Assembly (NCBI GenBank): GCA_019925795.1
Contig: CM034307.1
Coordinates: 18,125,197 to 18,189,196 of the forward strand
DNA length: 64,000 nucleotides
Direction of reading: 5' to 3'
Origin: Dendrobium chrysotoxum
Taxonomy: Eukaryota; Streptophyta; Magnoliopsida; Asparagales; Orchidaceae
The notes under the pieces were generated by a model, which was not told where the DNA came from, did no database searches, and saw only the letters and a list, made by a program, of their open reading frames with translations. The position numbers and the translations under genes are program-made. Within the stretch, counting starts at the first letter, position 1, and each line of letters begins with the position of its first letter. Of the stretch, positions 13,433 to 25,578 are shown one piece after another.

Positions 13433-14321
13433 GGTGCTGTTTGGTTGCCGGAAAAGAAAATGCAGTGTAAAGTAAATGCAATGTAAAGTAAATGTAGTGT
13501 ATTCCAAATACTTTGAGATTGTTTGGTTGTCTGTAAAGTAAACGCAGGAGAACTGTTTCCCTTGTTTGGTTAGGTATATAAAGAGTAAAGTAAAGCGGTA
13601 TATTTGTAATAATTTTTTTTTTTCATTATAACTAGTGTATTTATAAAAACAGTTTATTTATAATAATTAGTATTATTTAATTTTATAAAATAAAACTAGT
13701 GTATTTATTTATTGCACTATCTTATTATAAATTTTTTTGAGATTATAAGATATAATATTCTACTGTGTATTAATTTAGCCGACAGTGGTGGCCGGCGGTG
13801 GCGGAGGTGGTGGTCGACGGTGGCGATCAAAAGTGGTGGTCGACGGTGGCCAGAGGTGGTTGCCGGTGGTGGCGGAGGTGGTGGTGGCCGGTGGTGGTGG
13901 TCAGTGGTTGCCGGTGGTGGCGGAGGTAGTGGTCGGCGGTGGCGGTCAAAGGTGATGGTCGACGGTGGCCAGAGGTTGTTGCCGGTGGTGGCGGAGGTGG
14001 TGGCTGGAGGTGGTGGCCGGCGGTGGTGGCCGGCGGTGGTGGTCGACGGTGGTCAGAGGTGGTTGCCGGTGGTGGCGAAGGTGGTGGCCGGCAGTCAGAG
14101 GTGGCCGACAAGGGGTTGCAATGCCCTTGAGTTTGCAATGTATTTAGAAGTCGCCCAAATCGGAGGAATTCTAAATGCACCAAAAATGAACTAGAACAGA
14201 ATACACTGCATTTGTTTTACTTTACGTTGAATTTACTTTTCATCCAATCAAACACTAAAATTCTCAAAACCCTTGTATTTGGATTACTTTACACTCTAAA
14301 TGCAGCAAACCAAACAGCCCC
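13433..14321. mobile_element. Tourist/PIF-Harbinger-like MITE carrying a GGN-rich array
   Basis: Terminal inverted repeats GGTGCTGTTTGGTTG at 13433 and its complement ending CAAACAGCCCC at 14321 are flanked by the 3-bp duplication TAA (13430-13432 and 14322-14324). The 889-bp interior has no transposase. Both subterminal regions carry short repeats of the AAAGTAAATGCA type in opposite orientation. The centre, about 13780-14115, is a GC-rich GGTGGC/GGCGGT simple-sequence block that produces spurious Gly/Trp-rich ORFs. It sits inside the interior of the gypsy element. Confidence 0.8.
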
Positions 14322-14454
14322 TAAGAAGTTGTTATATTATCCTACATAATATAGTGATGTGTTGTACGCTCCATTTTGATATTATATACATTTTAAAAAG
14401 GATAAAAAATGATGACAATGACATACTACCGATGAATATAATCCCCTTATATGT

Positions 14455-15120
14455 GATTTGAGAAATATGTAATCTTTATTGTGTCTTAATCACTGGATGA
14501 TCAATCCCAGGGGGATTCGATCCAACCTCTTCCATATAGGTTAACATCATCGAGCAGAGCTCTGACATACAACCTTTGATAGGTCAAACATCCTAGGGGG
14601 ATGTCAATCAAATCTTAAATCTATAATTCGAGAAATACGCAAATTTTATTGTGTCTCAATCACTGGATGATCAATTCTAAGGGATTCGATCCGACCTCTT
14701 CGGTATAGGTTAACGTCATCGAGCGGGGCTCTGACATACAATCTCGGATAGGTCAAACATCCTAGGGTAATGTCAATCAAATCTTAAATCTTTGATTCGA
14801 GAAATACACGATCTTTATTATGTCCCAACCATTAGATGATCAATCCTAGGGGGATTCGATCTCGACCTCTTCCACAAAGGTTAACATCATCGAGCAGTGC
14901 TCTGATATGAAACCTCAAATAGGTCATACATTCTTGGTGGATTCTCTCGACCTCTTCCATACAAGTTAACGTCATCAAGCAGTGCTCTGACATACAACCT
15001 CAAATAGGTCATACCTCATTGGTGGATTCTCTCAACCTTTTCTATACAGGCTAACATCATCAAAAAGCCTTTAATACTCTGACATACAACCTCATATAGG
15101 TCACATATCTTTGTCAGATT
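14455..15120 (+). repeat. ~170-bp tandem repeat, decaying into ~85-bp units
   Basis: The phrase around GAGAAATA recurs at 14460, 14630 and 14799, so the period is about 170 bp. Each unit contains CACTGGATGATCAAT-like and CTCTGACATACAACCT segments. From about 14890 to 15120 only a shorter unit of roughly 85 bp continues. It is non-coding and lies inside the gypsy element. Confidence 0.8.
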
Positions 15121-15156
15121 CTATCGACCTACGCTCTTCAGCTTGTTGTTGGACTT

Positions 15157-15456
15157 TTGCCCATCTCCGGACTTTCGTTGGATTTCTACCCGACGTCAAT
15201 TCTACCCATCGTCAGACTTCTACTTAATGCCAAATTTCTACCCGTCGTTAGACTTATGCCCATCATCAGACTCTCATCGGATTTCTACCCAACACTAGAT
15301 TTCTACCCATCGTCGAACTTCTTCCCATCGCCAGACTCTCTTCGGGTCTCTACCCGACGCCAAATTTCTACCCATCGTCGGACTTCTGCCCATCGCGAGG
15401 CTCTCTTCGGACTTCTACCAGATGCTAAATTTCTACCCATCACTAGATTTCCATAG
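15157..15456 (+). repeat. Short-unit tandem array
   Basis: Imperfect repeats of TTCTACCCATCGTCGGACTT-type units, with an alternating CGACGC/CATCGC variant. The open frame across it is a by-product of the repeat, not a gene. Confidence 0.7.
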
Positions 15457-15490
15457 ACTAACATCGGACCTCCGTAAGATCTCTAAAAAA

Positions 15491-15800
15491 AGGAGGAGAA
15501 AACTCCTACTCAGTGAGGAGCCCTAGACCTGTACAGGGGATACCACCTGAACAGGATTAAGGGAATGCCTCAGCGTGAGAAAAAGAAGAAGAAGGAGGAG
15601 AAGACTCCTGTTTAGTGAGGGGCCCTAGACCTGGACATGAGATACACCTAAATAGGACTAGGGGAATGCCTCAGCATGAGGGAAAGACGAAGGAGGAGAA
15701 GACTCCTGCTCAATGAGGGGCCCTAGACCTGGATAGGAGATACCACCTGAACAGGACTAGGGGAATTCCTCAGCATGAGGAAGAGAAGAAGAAGGAGGCG
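15491..15800 (+). repeat. ~100-bp tandem repeat, three copies
   Basis: AGGAGGAGAA followed by ACTCCTG, GGGGCCCTAGACCTGGA and GGGAATGCCTCAGC-like segments begins at 15491, 15593 and 15691, with the start of a fourth copy near 15793. It is non-coding. Confidence 0.85.
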
Positions 15801-16406
15801 GGGCAAGAGTTTCATACCCCTAGGGGGGATATTTATAGGTGTAGGAGGGAGTTTGGGTGGTTATGCAAAAAAAAAACTCTCTCTCTAAAAAAAAAGAAAA
15901 AAAAAACTCTCTCTCGTTCTCCAAAAAAAAAGAAAAAAAAATTTGGCAGTTAACTAAACCGCCCATATAAGGGCAGTTAAGTGAACCGCCTTAAGAGGCG
16001 GTTGAAGATCGCCTCATGCAGCCATGAAAAAAAAATTATATAACTGTAGTCGGCCTAGCCGGCTGCTATGGCCACACAGCGTGCCCAGGAGGGGGGTGAC
16101 AATTCTTCCGCAGCCCACGTACCGTTGTCGGCCGGCTGGTTCGGCTGCCTACGCATGTTCGTGCCCAATTTTTGGCCCGGACGGTCCAAATCGAACGTTT
16201 TTGGGGTCCCTTGACACATTTTTTGATGTTTCAGACTCAATTTTAGTACTTTCAAAGCTCAAAGGGGCCTCTATGATCAAGTTTTAGCAAATTTATATGT
16301 TTGGAATGTAATTTTCTAGCATTTTCTATGAATCAATTGATTTTTAATGTTGAGAAACATATTTTCGGACTCTTGGAGCTTTCACGTCTAAAAATAGTGG
16401 GGCAAC
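15801..16406 (+). other. 3' untranslated interior and purine tract of the gypsy element
   Basis: Non-coding. It includes A-rich/CT-rich blocks (15866-15940), a local inverted repeat around GAACCGCCTTAAGAGGCGGTT (stem-forming, near 15984-16004), and the purine-rich AAAATAGTGGGGCAAC immediately before the 3' LTR, the expected plus-strand primer site. Confidence 0.6.
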
Positions 16407-17755
16407 TGATACATCCTCAAAAATTATTTTGATTGGGCATGAATCTCGAGGCAAATTTAAGTTAGAAACTTCTGAAATTAAAATTGGGACCATCCAAACT
16501 CTGATTTCAGCAAACTTATAGCCAAACTGAACACCTTGGAAATACAAACCCAATGACACCAAATTCGACTCAATTCGAGCCCAAATGGGTCTAAATCAAG
16601 GGCCCAAAGAGCTATTGGAAGGTTTGAACCACAATTTGGATTACCAAATGGTTTCGAAACATGACGTGCTTATAGTCAAATCGAGCGGCTCGACGAGAAA
16701 AATTCATCGAACCCAATATCGCCAAATTTTGATATCTATAAGACCTTCAAATGTCCGTCAAATTGTTCATAATTAAGGGATTCAACTTCAGCCATCCATA
16801 TAAACCACTCCCCATTTACCCTTGATCCTCCACCTATTTACGAGCCATGTCACTCCAAAAAATTTATAAATAGAGACCCTATTTCTCATGAAAAGGGACC
16901 CCTAATCTTTAGAAGAAAAGAAAGAGATCAGAGAGCGCTCATGCCTCCTTCCTCCTCCTCGACCACCGTCGGAGTTTCTCTTGACCATCGTTTGATGCCC
17001 TGAACTCCGCCGAACCACCGCTTGATGCCCTAAACTTTGCCAGACCACCACCTGATGTCCTTAGCTCCGCCAAACCACCATCTGATTCCTTGACCTCCGT
17101 CGGACCACCACCTGACATCCTCAGCTCCGCTAGACCACCACCTGATGCCTTAAGCTCCGCCGGATCACCGCCTGATGTCCTCAGCTCCGCCGGACCACCG
17201 CCTGGCGCCTTGAGCTCCGCCAGACAACCACTTGATGTCCTCAACTCCGCCGGACCACTACCTGAGGCGCGAACTTCTGTCGGATCATCACCTGACTCCC
17301 AAAGTTCTGCTGAACAACCACCTAAGGCTCGGAGTTCTACCGGACCACCACCTGAGGCCCGAACTTCTGTCGGATCACCTCCTGACGCTCAAAGTTTTGC
17401 CATACAAACACCTAAGGCTTGGAGTTCTACCAGACCACCACCTGAGGCCCAGAATTCTGCCATATCACCGGGTGACCCTGAAGTCCACCAGAGTGACGTC
17501 GGACTTTCATATACCCTCGGCTTCCACCATATAATTGATACTTGTAATCTGATTGCCCTTGGAGGCGAGTCAGCCTACTGTAACCTACTCAAGTTCTAGT
17601 GGAATCATTTCAACTGAGCCAGGCCCCGTGGTTTTTCCCTTTTCTAGGATTTTTGATGTAAAAATCTTATGTTCTCTGTGTGTGAGCTAGATATCCGTGC
17701 AACGCTAAGACGTAGAATTCTTACTCTATCACCGCGTATATTCTAGTCTGCGACA
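16407..17755 (+). repeat. 3' LTR of the gypsy element
   Basis: 1349-bp repeat of the 5' LTR. TATA box TATAAATAG at 16865-16873, 30-bp minisatellite at about 16962-17465, end at GCGACA followed by the AATGT duplication. It differs from the 5' LTR by many substitutions and by minisatellite copy number, so the insertion is not recent. Confidence 0.9.
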
Positions 17756-17760
17756 AATGT

Positions 17761-17823
17761 CTTTATGAAGGGACAAAATGGAGTAAGAAAGTTGAGGTTT
17801 TAATATCCATTGTAGCATCACTG

Positions 17824-17870
<47 letters not shown>

Positions 17871-18465
17871 GGGTTTTGGGAATTTGGATATGAGAGAAAG
17901 GTGACAAACATAAGGGTTAAGGGTGGGGGATGAGTTGTTGTACTAATTAATAATGTTAATAAATCTCTTTAAATTTGATTACATCTAAGTTATTATATGT
18001 AATAAAATTAATGAACTATTAATTAATTAATTAGAAGATTATCTTATATTAATTATTTAATAAACTTTTTAAAAATAATTAATTAATATTATTAATAATC
18101 AATCAAATAAATTTTAAGCAAATATATTAATAAGAAATAAATTTGGCTTATTAGCTAATATTAATTAAAAAAATGACCTATAATTACTTATGGTTTATTA
18201 ACCACATAGAAGTTATTATATTATAATAATTTAATAATTTTCTAATTAATTACTAATTTTAATATCATTTATGCTAATTATGACTGCTCGAATTAAATTC
18301 CTACTTAAACTAACTAAAAAGTAACCAAGTTTTGCAATGATCTTCAGTAGCACATCCACTAAAAGTATGATAATGCCTTTCTAGATGCATGATTAATATC
18401 TACATTTTCCGATATCATGTGATTACTTCTCATATTCTATATAATGATGTCATTAGTCTTAAATT
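17761..18465. other. AT-rich spacer with a TTA microsatellite
   Basis: About 15 TTA units lie at 17825-17870. The rest is AT-rich sequence without a recognisable gene or element. It ends at the proposed AAATT duplication (18461-18465) of solo LTR B. Confidence 0.6.
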
Positions 18466-19375
18466 ACAAAAAAATGCTTAATAATTTTCTTCATTGAACT
18501 ATCCTTAGGCACACCAAGAGGCGGGGGTGGGGGGGGGGGGGGGGCGTGAATTACTTGTGAAAATTCTAACCAAGTCACAATATGCAAGCAGAAGCAAATA
18601 TAAAAATCTTAATTTTCTTTTTCAACATTTTGTAACACAAATAAGTAATAAATGTTATTTTTGTATTTTATTTTTATAATATGAATTAGATCTAAGCAAC
18701 AAAAATTTGTAATTTAACCACAAATTGCAATGAAATAAAAAACACACCAGAAATAAAAATTGTGAAAAATAAAAGAGCTAAAAAAATTAAAAAAACACCC
18801 ACCAAAATTTTATAATTGTTCGGCCAACCTTGACCTACGTCCACTCCCCAAAATTCTCCTCTCCAAGTATTGCACTAATACTATAGTGACTCTCGTTTAG
18901 CCCCCACAATAAAGTAGACAAGCCCTTATAAATTGCTTCCACCAAACTTGATGCGGAGGAGAACCAAAAGCTATGTCACCCTCCTGATAATGGCAGCAAA
19001 CCTCAAAGCATTTATCACCCTCCTGGTAATGGTACCGTACCTTTGAAATCTTTCTCACCCTCCTAGTGATGGAAGAAAGCCTTCAATATTTTTTCACCCT
19101 CATAGTAAAGATAGAGAACCCATGACCCTTGACCTTGAAGCATCTCCCCCAAGAGCAACTCCATGAACTCACCAAGGCCACTGGAGGAAACAAGGTGCAA
19201 GCTTGCTTGGAGCAACCATATGGAATCCCCTCACACTCCTTCTCCCTCACATGCAACCTCACCTTTTCCTTCTCAAAATTGTAAGAGCTCTCTAAAAATT
19301 CTCTCTCAGAGTTTCTTTAACAGCCAAAAGTCTCTTAGAGACCAATTGGAATTACTTAAGTACAATGCTTCAAAT

Positions 19376-21165
19376 TATTGCAACTTGAGCTCACGAGTTT
19401 ATATTTTTTTATGATAACAAATATTGTGGCTCACATCTTTATGTCTACTTATATTTGCAATGTATATTTGTTAATATGTGTATTAACATTTCAGGAACAC
19501 CATGCACCATCCAATGAAGATTCAAGGCTCAAGATTGGGTAGAATAGGTTATACTGTAAAGATTTTTGTAATATTCATTAATGTATTTTTTGATTTCTTG
19601 AGTCATCTTATAAGGGTGTATGGTAGCTTGGTAACCATGCATACACACACTCAGGGGGAGTGAGATTGAGTCAAAACTAGAAGTTCAAATTTTGAACTAA
19701 TAATATGGTATGATTTATATCGTACTATACGATCAGCTCATCTAAACAACTAACTTTGAAAATTCATATATTTTGAACTAATCGTACTATACGATTCACA
19801 TCGTATAGGGCGATTTGTAGAAATCAAGAAACTCAGCCACCAATTATAATTTAGGCAATATTTTGAATTTCATTTTTTGTTCTAATCATACCATACGATA
19901 TACATCATACTGTATGATCTATGACAATCATGCCTAAATTGATTGTGATTTGGGGAGTAATTATGGTTAATTTGTTCAATCAGATCATATAGAACGATCA
20001 TAGATAATCGTACTATATGATCCAAATCTGTCATGGGATGATAATTAATCATAGCATATCGTATAAGATAAAATACCGTAATTATTCATTTAATCATCTT
20101 GGATGATCCCCAATATCGTATTGGATGATCAATACAAAATTGAACTGATCATACTGTACTATATTATGATTGTATAGTATTATCAGGTCAAATTATGTAT
20201 GCGTACTAGACGATCTTGCGATCATACAGGATGATCTTTACCTTAGAATTGAGTTTTTAGGGTTTTTCAAATTTTGTACATCATACTAGACGATCATTCG
20301 ATCGTACTATATAATCTTTACCAATATAATTAGATTTTTAGGATTTTTCAAATCCTACTATTTAAGCTTTCTCAAAAGACTCAGTAAGAGTCTTTGGCAT
20401 TCATTGAGTCATTTTTCTTCTAGAGAAAACTTGAAGATAGAGCCTTGAAAGGGAGAGAGGAAATGGTGGAGTTTGAGAGGGAGAAGATTCTTATGGGTTT
20501 CAAGGGAGTCTGGAGGGGGCTTCACATGGTTACTCCAGCAAGCTTGCACCTTAGTACCATCATAGTGGAGGTTTGTCTTGAGGGAAGTTTTGGGATGAAG
20601 AAGATCTCTTTGGTGTCAAAGGATCCGGCTACTCTACTGCTTCGGGGAAGGTGAAAGCAATTCATCATTCTCTCCCTATGAAAGGATTTGTGGTCCTCTA
20701 CCATCTCCTAGAGGAAGAAAAAGGATTATGGTCCTCTGTCATACCAGGTTGGTGGAAGAGATTTTGTAAGGCCTTGTTCTCCTAGCTGTGGGGGCTAAAG
20801 GAGAGTCACTAAGGATTTAATGTAATACCTAGAGTGAGTGACTCTGGGGAGTGGACGTAGGTCAGGTTGACCAAATCACTATAAATCTTTGGTGTGTTTA
20901 TTCTTGGTTTTATTTTTCCGTACTTTATTTTCTATATTTATTTTTTTGATAATTATATGGTTGAAAATCTCTGATTTTTTATTATTGTGAAATTATTTTG
21001 CTTCTGTATTGAGAGATAAAATTATTAATTTTTAGATATTGAAGAAGCTTTAAAAAGGGGGATTTTTCTTTTTATTTAAAAAAGTTTTTAATTAACCAAT
21101 TCACCCCCCCTCTTGGTTAGCCTTGGGCTTGTTCTTAAAGGTTTAACAACCCTCATGAACTTTCA
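19376..21165 (+). repeat. 5' LTR of element A
   Basis: Starts TATTGCAAC (the usual TG has become TA) and ends in TTTCA. It contains eroded palindromes such as ATCATACTGTATGAT between 19690 and 20330, the conserved GTGGACGTAGGTCAGGTTGACC block near 20850, and the AATTCACCCCCCC tract near 21100. Confidence 0.9.
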
Positions 21166-21167
21166 AG

Positions 21168-21178
21168 TGGTATCAGAG
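21168..21178 (+). other. Primer binding site of element A
   Basis: TGGTATCAGAG, two bases after the LTR end, matches the plant initiator-Met tRNA 3' end used by most copia elements. Confidence 0.85.
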
Positions 21179-21223
21179 AGATATTCATAAATTAAATTTT
21201 AGAAAACTTTTGAAAAAAGATCA

Positions 21224-22250
21224 ATGGCTAACTTTGAAAATCGTAACATTACAAAAGGCATTCAATCATGCAACTACCTATATTTAAAAATATTTCTTTC
21301 AATTTTTAGAAAATTTGAATATATAATTTTTTATAATCAATTGACGACATATGATTCAAACTGGTTATTCTGTACCGTCATGTATTATAGATGGAGTCAA
21401 AATTGATATTTCTTTTACTGAATGGAGTAGAATAAAATAAATCAATGCTCAATTGAATGCTAAATGTTTGAACTATTTTTTCTGTACTTTGAATTTTGAA
21501 GATTATATAAGCATCTCTATATGTACTACTGGTAATGATATTTGGTATAGATTAGGCACTATATATGAATGTATTAATGAAGTCAAGCAATCTAAGTTGA
21601 ATATTCTAATATATGATTATAAATTTTTTTGCATGAAATCTTATGAGACGATCTTAGACATGTATACTAGGTTTACTCAATTTGCTACATCATTACATGC
21701 TTTAGGTATAGAACTTTCAAACTTTGAAAAGGTCAATAAAATTCTACATTGTCTACCTGATAAATATATGCTAAAGTCACTGCTATATGTGAATTAAAAG
21801 GCTTGAATAATTATTCCATTGATAGTCTGATTGGCTCACTCATTGCCTATGAGCAAAGTGGGAGTCAAAGACTTTTAGATGCAGGTTAAACTATAGTGCT
21901 AAAAGTTGAAGACACGAATAAAAGTGACTTAGTAGATGATGAGAGTAAGGAAATATCATCAATAACTTACAAATTTGAAAATCTACTGAAGTGCAAGCAT
22001 CAACATCAGTAAAAGTGGAACAAAGGTAAAAATGGTAAGAATGTTAAGATTTCCTCTGATATTATTTTCTTTAGGTGTAGGAAACTCAGACATATGAAAA
22101 ATCAGTACCCTAATATAAAAAACTCTTCATACAAAAGAAAATGGTAAAAATAAGTCAATTTTAATAAGACAAAATGATAAAAAGTAAAAGATCTCTTGGG
22201 CAGACCTAGCTTCTGAATCATCAGACCAGGAGCAAGATAATGAGGTATAA
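21224..22250 (+). pseudogene. Eroded copia gag of element A
   Basis: Starts MANFENRNITKGI and, after stops and frame changes, gives NAKCLNYFFCTLNFEDYI, IWYRL, EVKQSKLNIL, MYTRFTQFATSLHALG and EKVNKILHCLP. This is the UBN2-type gag core shared with elements C and J. The zinc knuckle survives only as FRCRKLRHMKNQYP, which has lost the first and last cysteines. The remnant ends near DLASESSDQEQDNEV at about 22248. Confidence 0.85.
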
Positions 22251-23446
22251 AGTTTTATTTGTGTGTTTATCTGTGTTATAGTTAATACATGCATGTATGT
22301 TCTTTGTTTTGTTTTTATTTGCCATGAATTTTTTTATTTTTTAATGTTGTTTTAGTGTTTTATTTTATACTAAGATATTTATGTTTGTAATTTTTTATTT
22401 TATTTTTAATGTATGTTTTTGAGAACACTCTCTGATCATCACACACAAATCACATCTCACATCATATTTACATAAGAGAATCAATTACTTCTCTCTAATC
22501 ACATTTTTTTAAAATAAAAAATTTATCTCCTTTTTACTTAAAATTTTTTATAAGTGATTATTGACTTTCTTAAACAGTTAAAGGAAGAGAAATTGATGAC
22601 TATCTCTCTTCCTCTAACACCTTTAGTGGTATAGCTTCTTTTTTAATCAAAATCTATTTCAAAGTAAAAATTGGACCTAGAAATAGAGTTCTGCTTCATC
22701 TTCCTACATTTCATTATCTCATATGAATATTTTTTGCAAGTCAATGAATCTACTTCAAATTTTCTTATTCAAGCTGTTTGTTTCTATTATATGGATTGCA
22801 TTTTCCTTTGTGGTTTACTATTTTTTAAATAAGAGAGTGAGTTCTTCTTCTCTTATATTTAAAAGATAATCTCACAACTGAGAGAACTCCTTATTTAAAG
22901 ATTTAGAAAGAAAGCGAGTTGGCAAAATATGAAAAGAGAAATAAAATGAGCTCAAAATGAAAAGATGTGCAATGTCCACCAAATAATTACAAGATACACA
23001 AAGTGTATAAAAAATCAAAAAATGCGCAAAGTGCACCAAAAATTGATAAAGAGGCACAAAATGAGCCCACAATAAGTTAGTTCTCCTTTCTTCAAATCTT
23101 TAAATCTTAGAAAAATCAATGTGCCAATTGATATCTTCAACACTTGAGTTTAAAAATCATGATTCCTAATTCATCATTTTTATATTAATATTTTATTAGA
23201 TATATTTCATGCAAGAAGATTAAGAAGATTAAAATTTCTTCTCTAATTTATTTTCTGAATTTGATTTTTATTTGAAAAGATTTTAACCTATAAGGAGCTT
23301 GAGTTAAGGTGAATAAAACTCGAATCTCTAACCTTTTTGGCTTTAAGCATTGTCAATGCTTTTCTTACTAAGCTTTTGAATAAAATCAAGAGGTAACTTT
23401 CTCATTCCGAGAAAATTTGCTGAAATTAATTGATTCTTCTTAAACA
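22251..23446 (+). other. Unassigned AT-rich interior of element A
   Basis: No RT, integrase or RNase H motif is visible in any frame. The segment lies where pol and most of the accessory ORF would be in a complete relative, so those parts were deleted or replaced. I see no gene in it. Confidence 0.5.
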
Positions 23447-23488
23447 TCACCACCACCTCCACCTGATCAGGGTCCGTATGATCTTTAG
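23447..23488 (+). pseudogene. C-terminal relic of the accessory ORF in element A
   Basis: Reads PPPPPDQGPYDL then stop, matching the PPPPPPDQDPDF end of element C's accessory ORF. Upstream codons are too eroded to align by eye. Purine tracts follow at 23546-23558 and 23774-23788. Confidence 0.55.
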
Positions 23489-23773
23489 TTTGTTATGATT
23501 GTTCCGTTCTTATTTTTTTTATGTTTCTCTACTTTTTAATAATGTCAAAGGGGGAGAATATATTTGGATGGTTGTATTTATATTTAAGTTATATATGTTC
23601 ATCTTGTATTTGTATTAGTTTATCTATTATTTAGTTTCTAAATATTTTTTATTTTTATTCAAAGAAAAAACTTTTTGCTTTCCCTTACTTTTTAATTTAA
23701 TTATCTTAGTGAGGAGGAGATTAGGAGAAAATATTTTTAGTTTGTAAATTCAACCAATAATATTTACCATAAT

Positions 23774-23788
23774 AAAAAAGGGGGAGAT
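23774..23788 (+). other. Polypurine tract of element A
   Basis: AAAAAAGGGGGAGATT-like tract directly before the 3' LTR. A second copy, AAAGGGGGAGAA, lies at 23547-23558. Repeated purine tracts are a described Sirevirus trait. Confidence 0.75.
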
Positions 23789-25578
23789 TATTGCAACTCG
23801 AGCTCACGAGTTTATATTTTTTCATAATAACAAATATTGTGGCTCACATATTTATGTCTACTTGTATTTATAATGTATATTTGTTTGTGTGTATACTAAT
23901 ATTTTAAGAAAATCATGCACCAACCAACGAAGATGCTCAAATTTGGGTAGAGTAGGTTATGCTGTAAAGATTTTTATAATATTTATTAATGTATTTTTTT
24001 ATTTCTTGGGTCAAGTCCTATAAGGGTATAAGATAGCTTTGTAACCATGCACACACACACACTTAGGGGGAGTGAGATTGAGTCAAAACTAGAAGTTCAA
24101 ATTTTTAAATAATCATACGGTATGATTTATATTATACTGTATGATCAACTTATCTAAACGGCTAACTTTGATAATTCATGTATTTTGAGCTAATCGTACT
24201 ATACAATTCACATAATACAGGACGATCTATAGAAATCAAGAAACTTATTTGCCAATTATAATTTAGGTAATATTTTGAATTTAATTTTTTTGTTCTAATC
24301 ATACCGTACATTGTGCATCGTTCTATAGGATCTATGACAATCATGCCTAAATTGATCTTATGATTAGGGGGAGTGATTATGGATAATTTGTTCAATTTGA
24401 TCGCATAGGATAATCATAGATGATCGTACAATATGACCCAAATATGTCATGGGATGATAATTAATTATTGCATATTGTACAAGATGGAATACCATAATTA
24501 TTCATCTAATCATCCTGGATGATCCCCAATATCGTAGTTGACGATCAGTATAAATTTGAACTGATCGTACTGTACTATATTGTGATCATATAGTACTATT
24601 AGGTTAAATTCTGCACATCATACCTTATGATCTTACGATCGTACGGGATGATCTTTATCACTAGAATTGAGTTTCTAAGGTTTTTCAAATTTTATACATC
24701 ATACTAGTCCTTCGATCATACTGTATGATCTTTGCCACTAGAATTAAATTTCTAAGGTTTTTCAAAGCCCTCATTTTAAGCTTTCTCAAAAGACTCCGTA
24801 AGACTCTTTGGCATTCATTGAGTCTTTTTTTCTTTTGGAGAAAACTTGAAGAGAGAGCCTTGAAAGGGAGAGAGGAAAGGGTGGAGTTTAAGAGGGATAA
24901 GATCCTTATGGGTTTCAAGGGAGTGTGGAGGGGGTTTCACACGGTTGCTCTGGCAAGCTTGCACCTTAGTACCATCATAGTCAAGGTTTATCTTGAGGGA
25001 AGTTTTGGGAAGAAGATCTCTTTGGTATCAAAGGACCCGGCTACTCCGCTACACCGGGGAAGGTGCAAGCGATTCAAGGTTCTCTGCCTGTGAAAGGATT
25101 TGTGGTCCTTTGCCATCTCCTCGAGGGAGAAATAGGATCACAATCCTCTGTCGCACCAAGTTGATGGAAGAGATTTTGTAAGGGCTTCTCCGCCTAGCTG
25201 TCGGGGCTAAAGGAGAGTCACTAAAGGTTTAGTGTAATACATGGAGTGGGTGACTACGGGGAGTGGACGTAGGTCAGGTTGACCGAACCACTATAAATCT
25301 CTATTGTGTTCGTTCTTGGTTTTATTTTTTTGCACTTTATTTTTTGCATTTATTTTTGTGATAATTATGTGGGTGAAAATCTCTGATTTTTTTATTATTG
25401 TGATATTATTTTGCTTCTGCTTTAAGAGATAAAATTATCAATTTTTAGATTTTGAAAAAGCTTTAAAAATGGAGATTTTTCTTTTTGTTAAAAAAAAGTT
25501 TTTAATTAACCAATTCACCCCCCTCTTGGTTAATCTCAGACTTATTCTTAAAGGTTTAACAACCCTTACGATCTTTCA
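23789..25578 (+). repeat. 3' LTR of element A
   Basis: Starts TATTGCAACTCGAGC and ends TTTCA before the CAAAT duplication. It is the same length as its partner, with eroded palindromes at about 24110-24735. Confidence 0.9.

Larger units (their letters stand above)
10411..17755 (+). mobile_element. Non-autonomous gag-only Ty3/gypsy retrotransposon
   Basis: A complete element bounded by two direct LTRs (TGATACATCC at the start, GCGACA at the end) and a perfect 5-bp target duplication, AATGT, at 10406-10410 and 17756-17760. The interior starts at 11699 with TTTGGCGTCATCTTTGGGAA, which resembles the leader just after the 5' LTR of many plant gypsy elements. It then holds an eroded gag, a MITE, three different tandem arrays and a purine-rich tract before the 3' LTR. 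No protease, RT, RNase H or integrase is visible, so it must have depended on another element for enzymes. Confidence 0.9.
19376..25578 (+). mobile_element. Copia element A: gag plus tail of the accessory ORF, no pol
   Basis: LTRs 19376-21165 and 23789-25578 are each 1790 bp, flanked by a perfect CAAAT duplication (19371-19375 and 25579-25583). The primer site follows the 5' LTR. The interior is only 2.6 kb: eroded gag, unassigned AT-rich sequence, the last codons of the accessory ORF, and two purine tracts. The LTRs differ at roughly 9 percent of positions in their first 90 bp, so the insertion is old. It sits in LTR B. Confidence 0.92.

Noticed and set aside
13712..14194. Gly/Trp-rich ORF of 160 codons
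   Set aside because: It is the simple-sequence core of a MITE read through; no domain, and alternative frames are equally open.
20445..20704. ORFs in the leader part of A LTRs (also 24725-25093)
   Set aside because: They lie in LTR leader/hairpin sequence, differ between the two LTRs and match no protein family I know.
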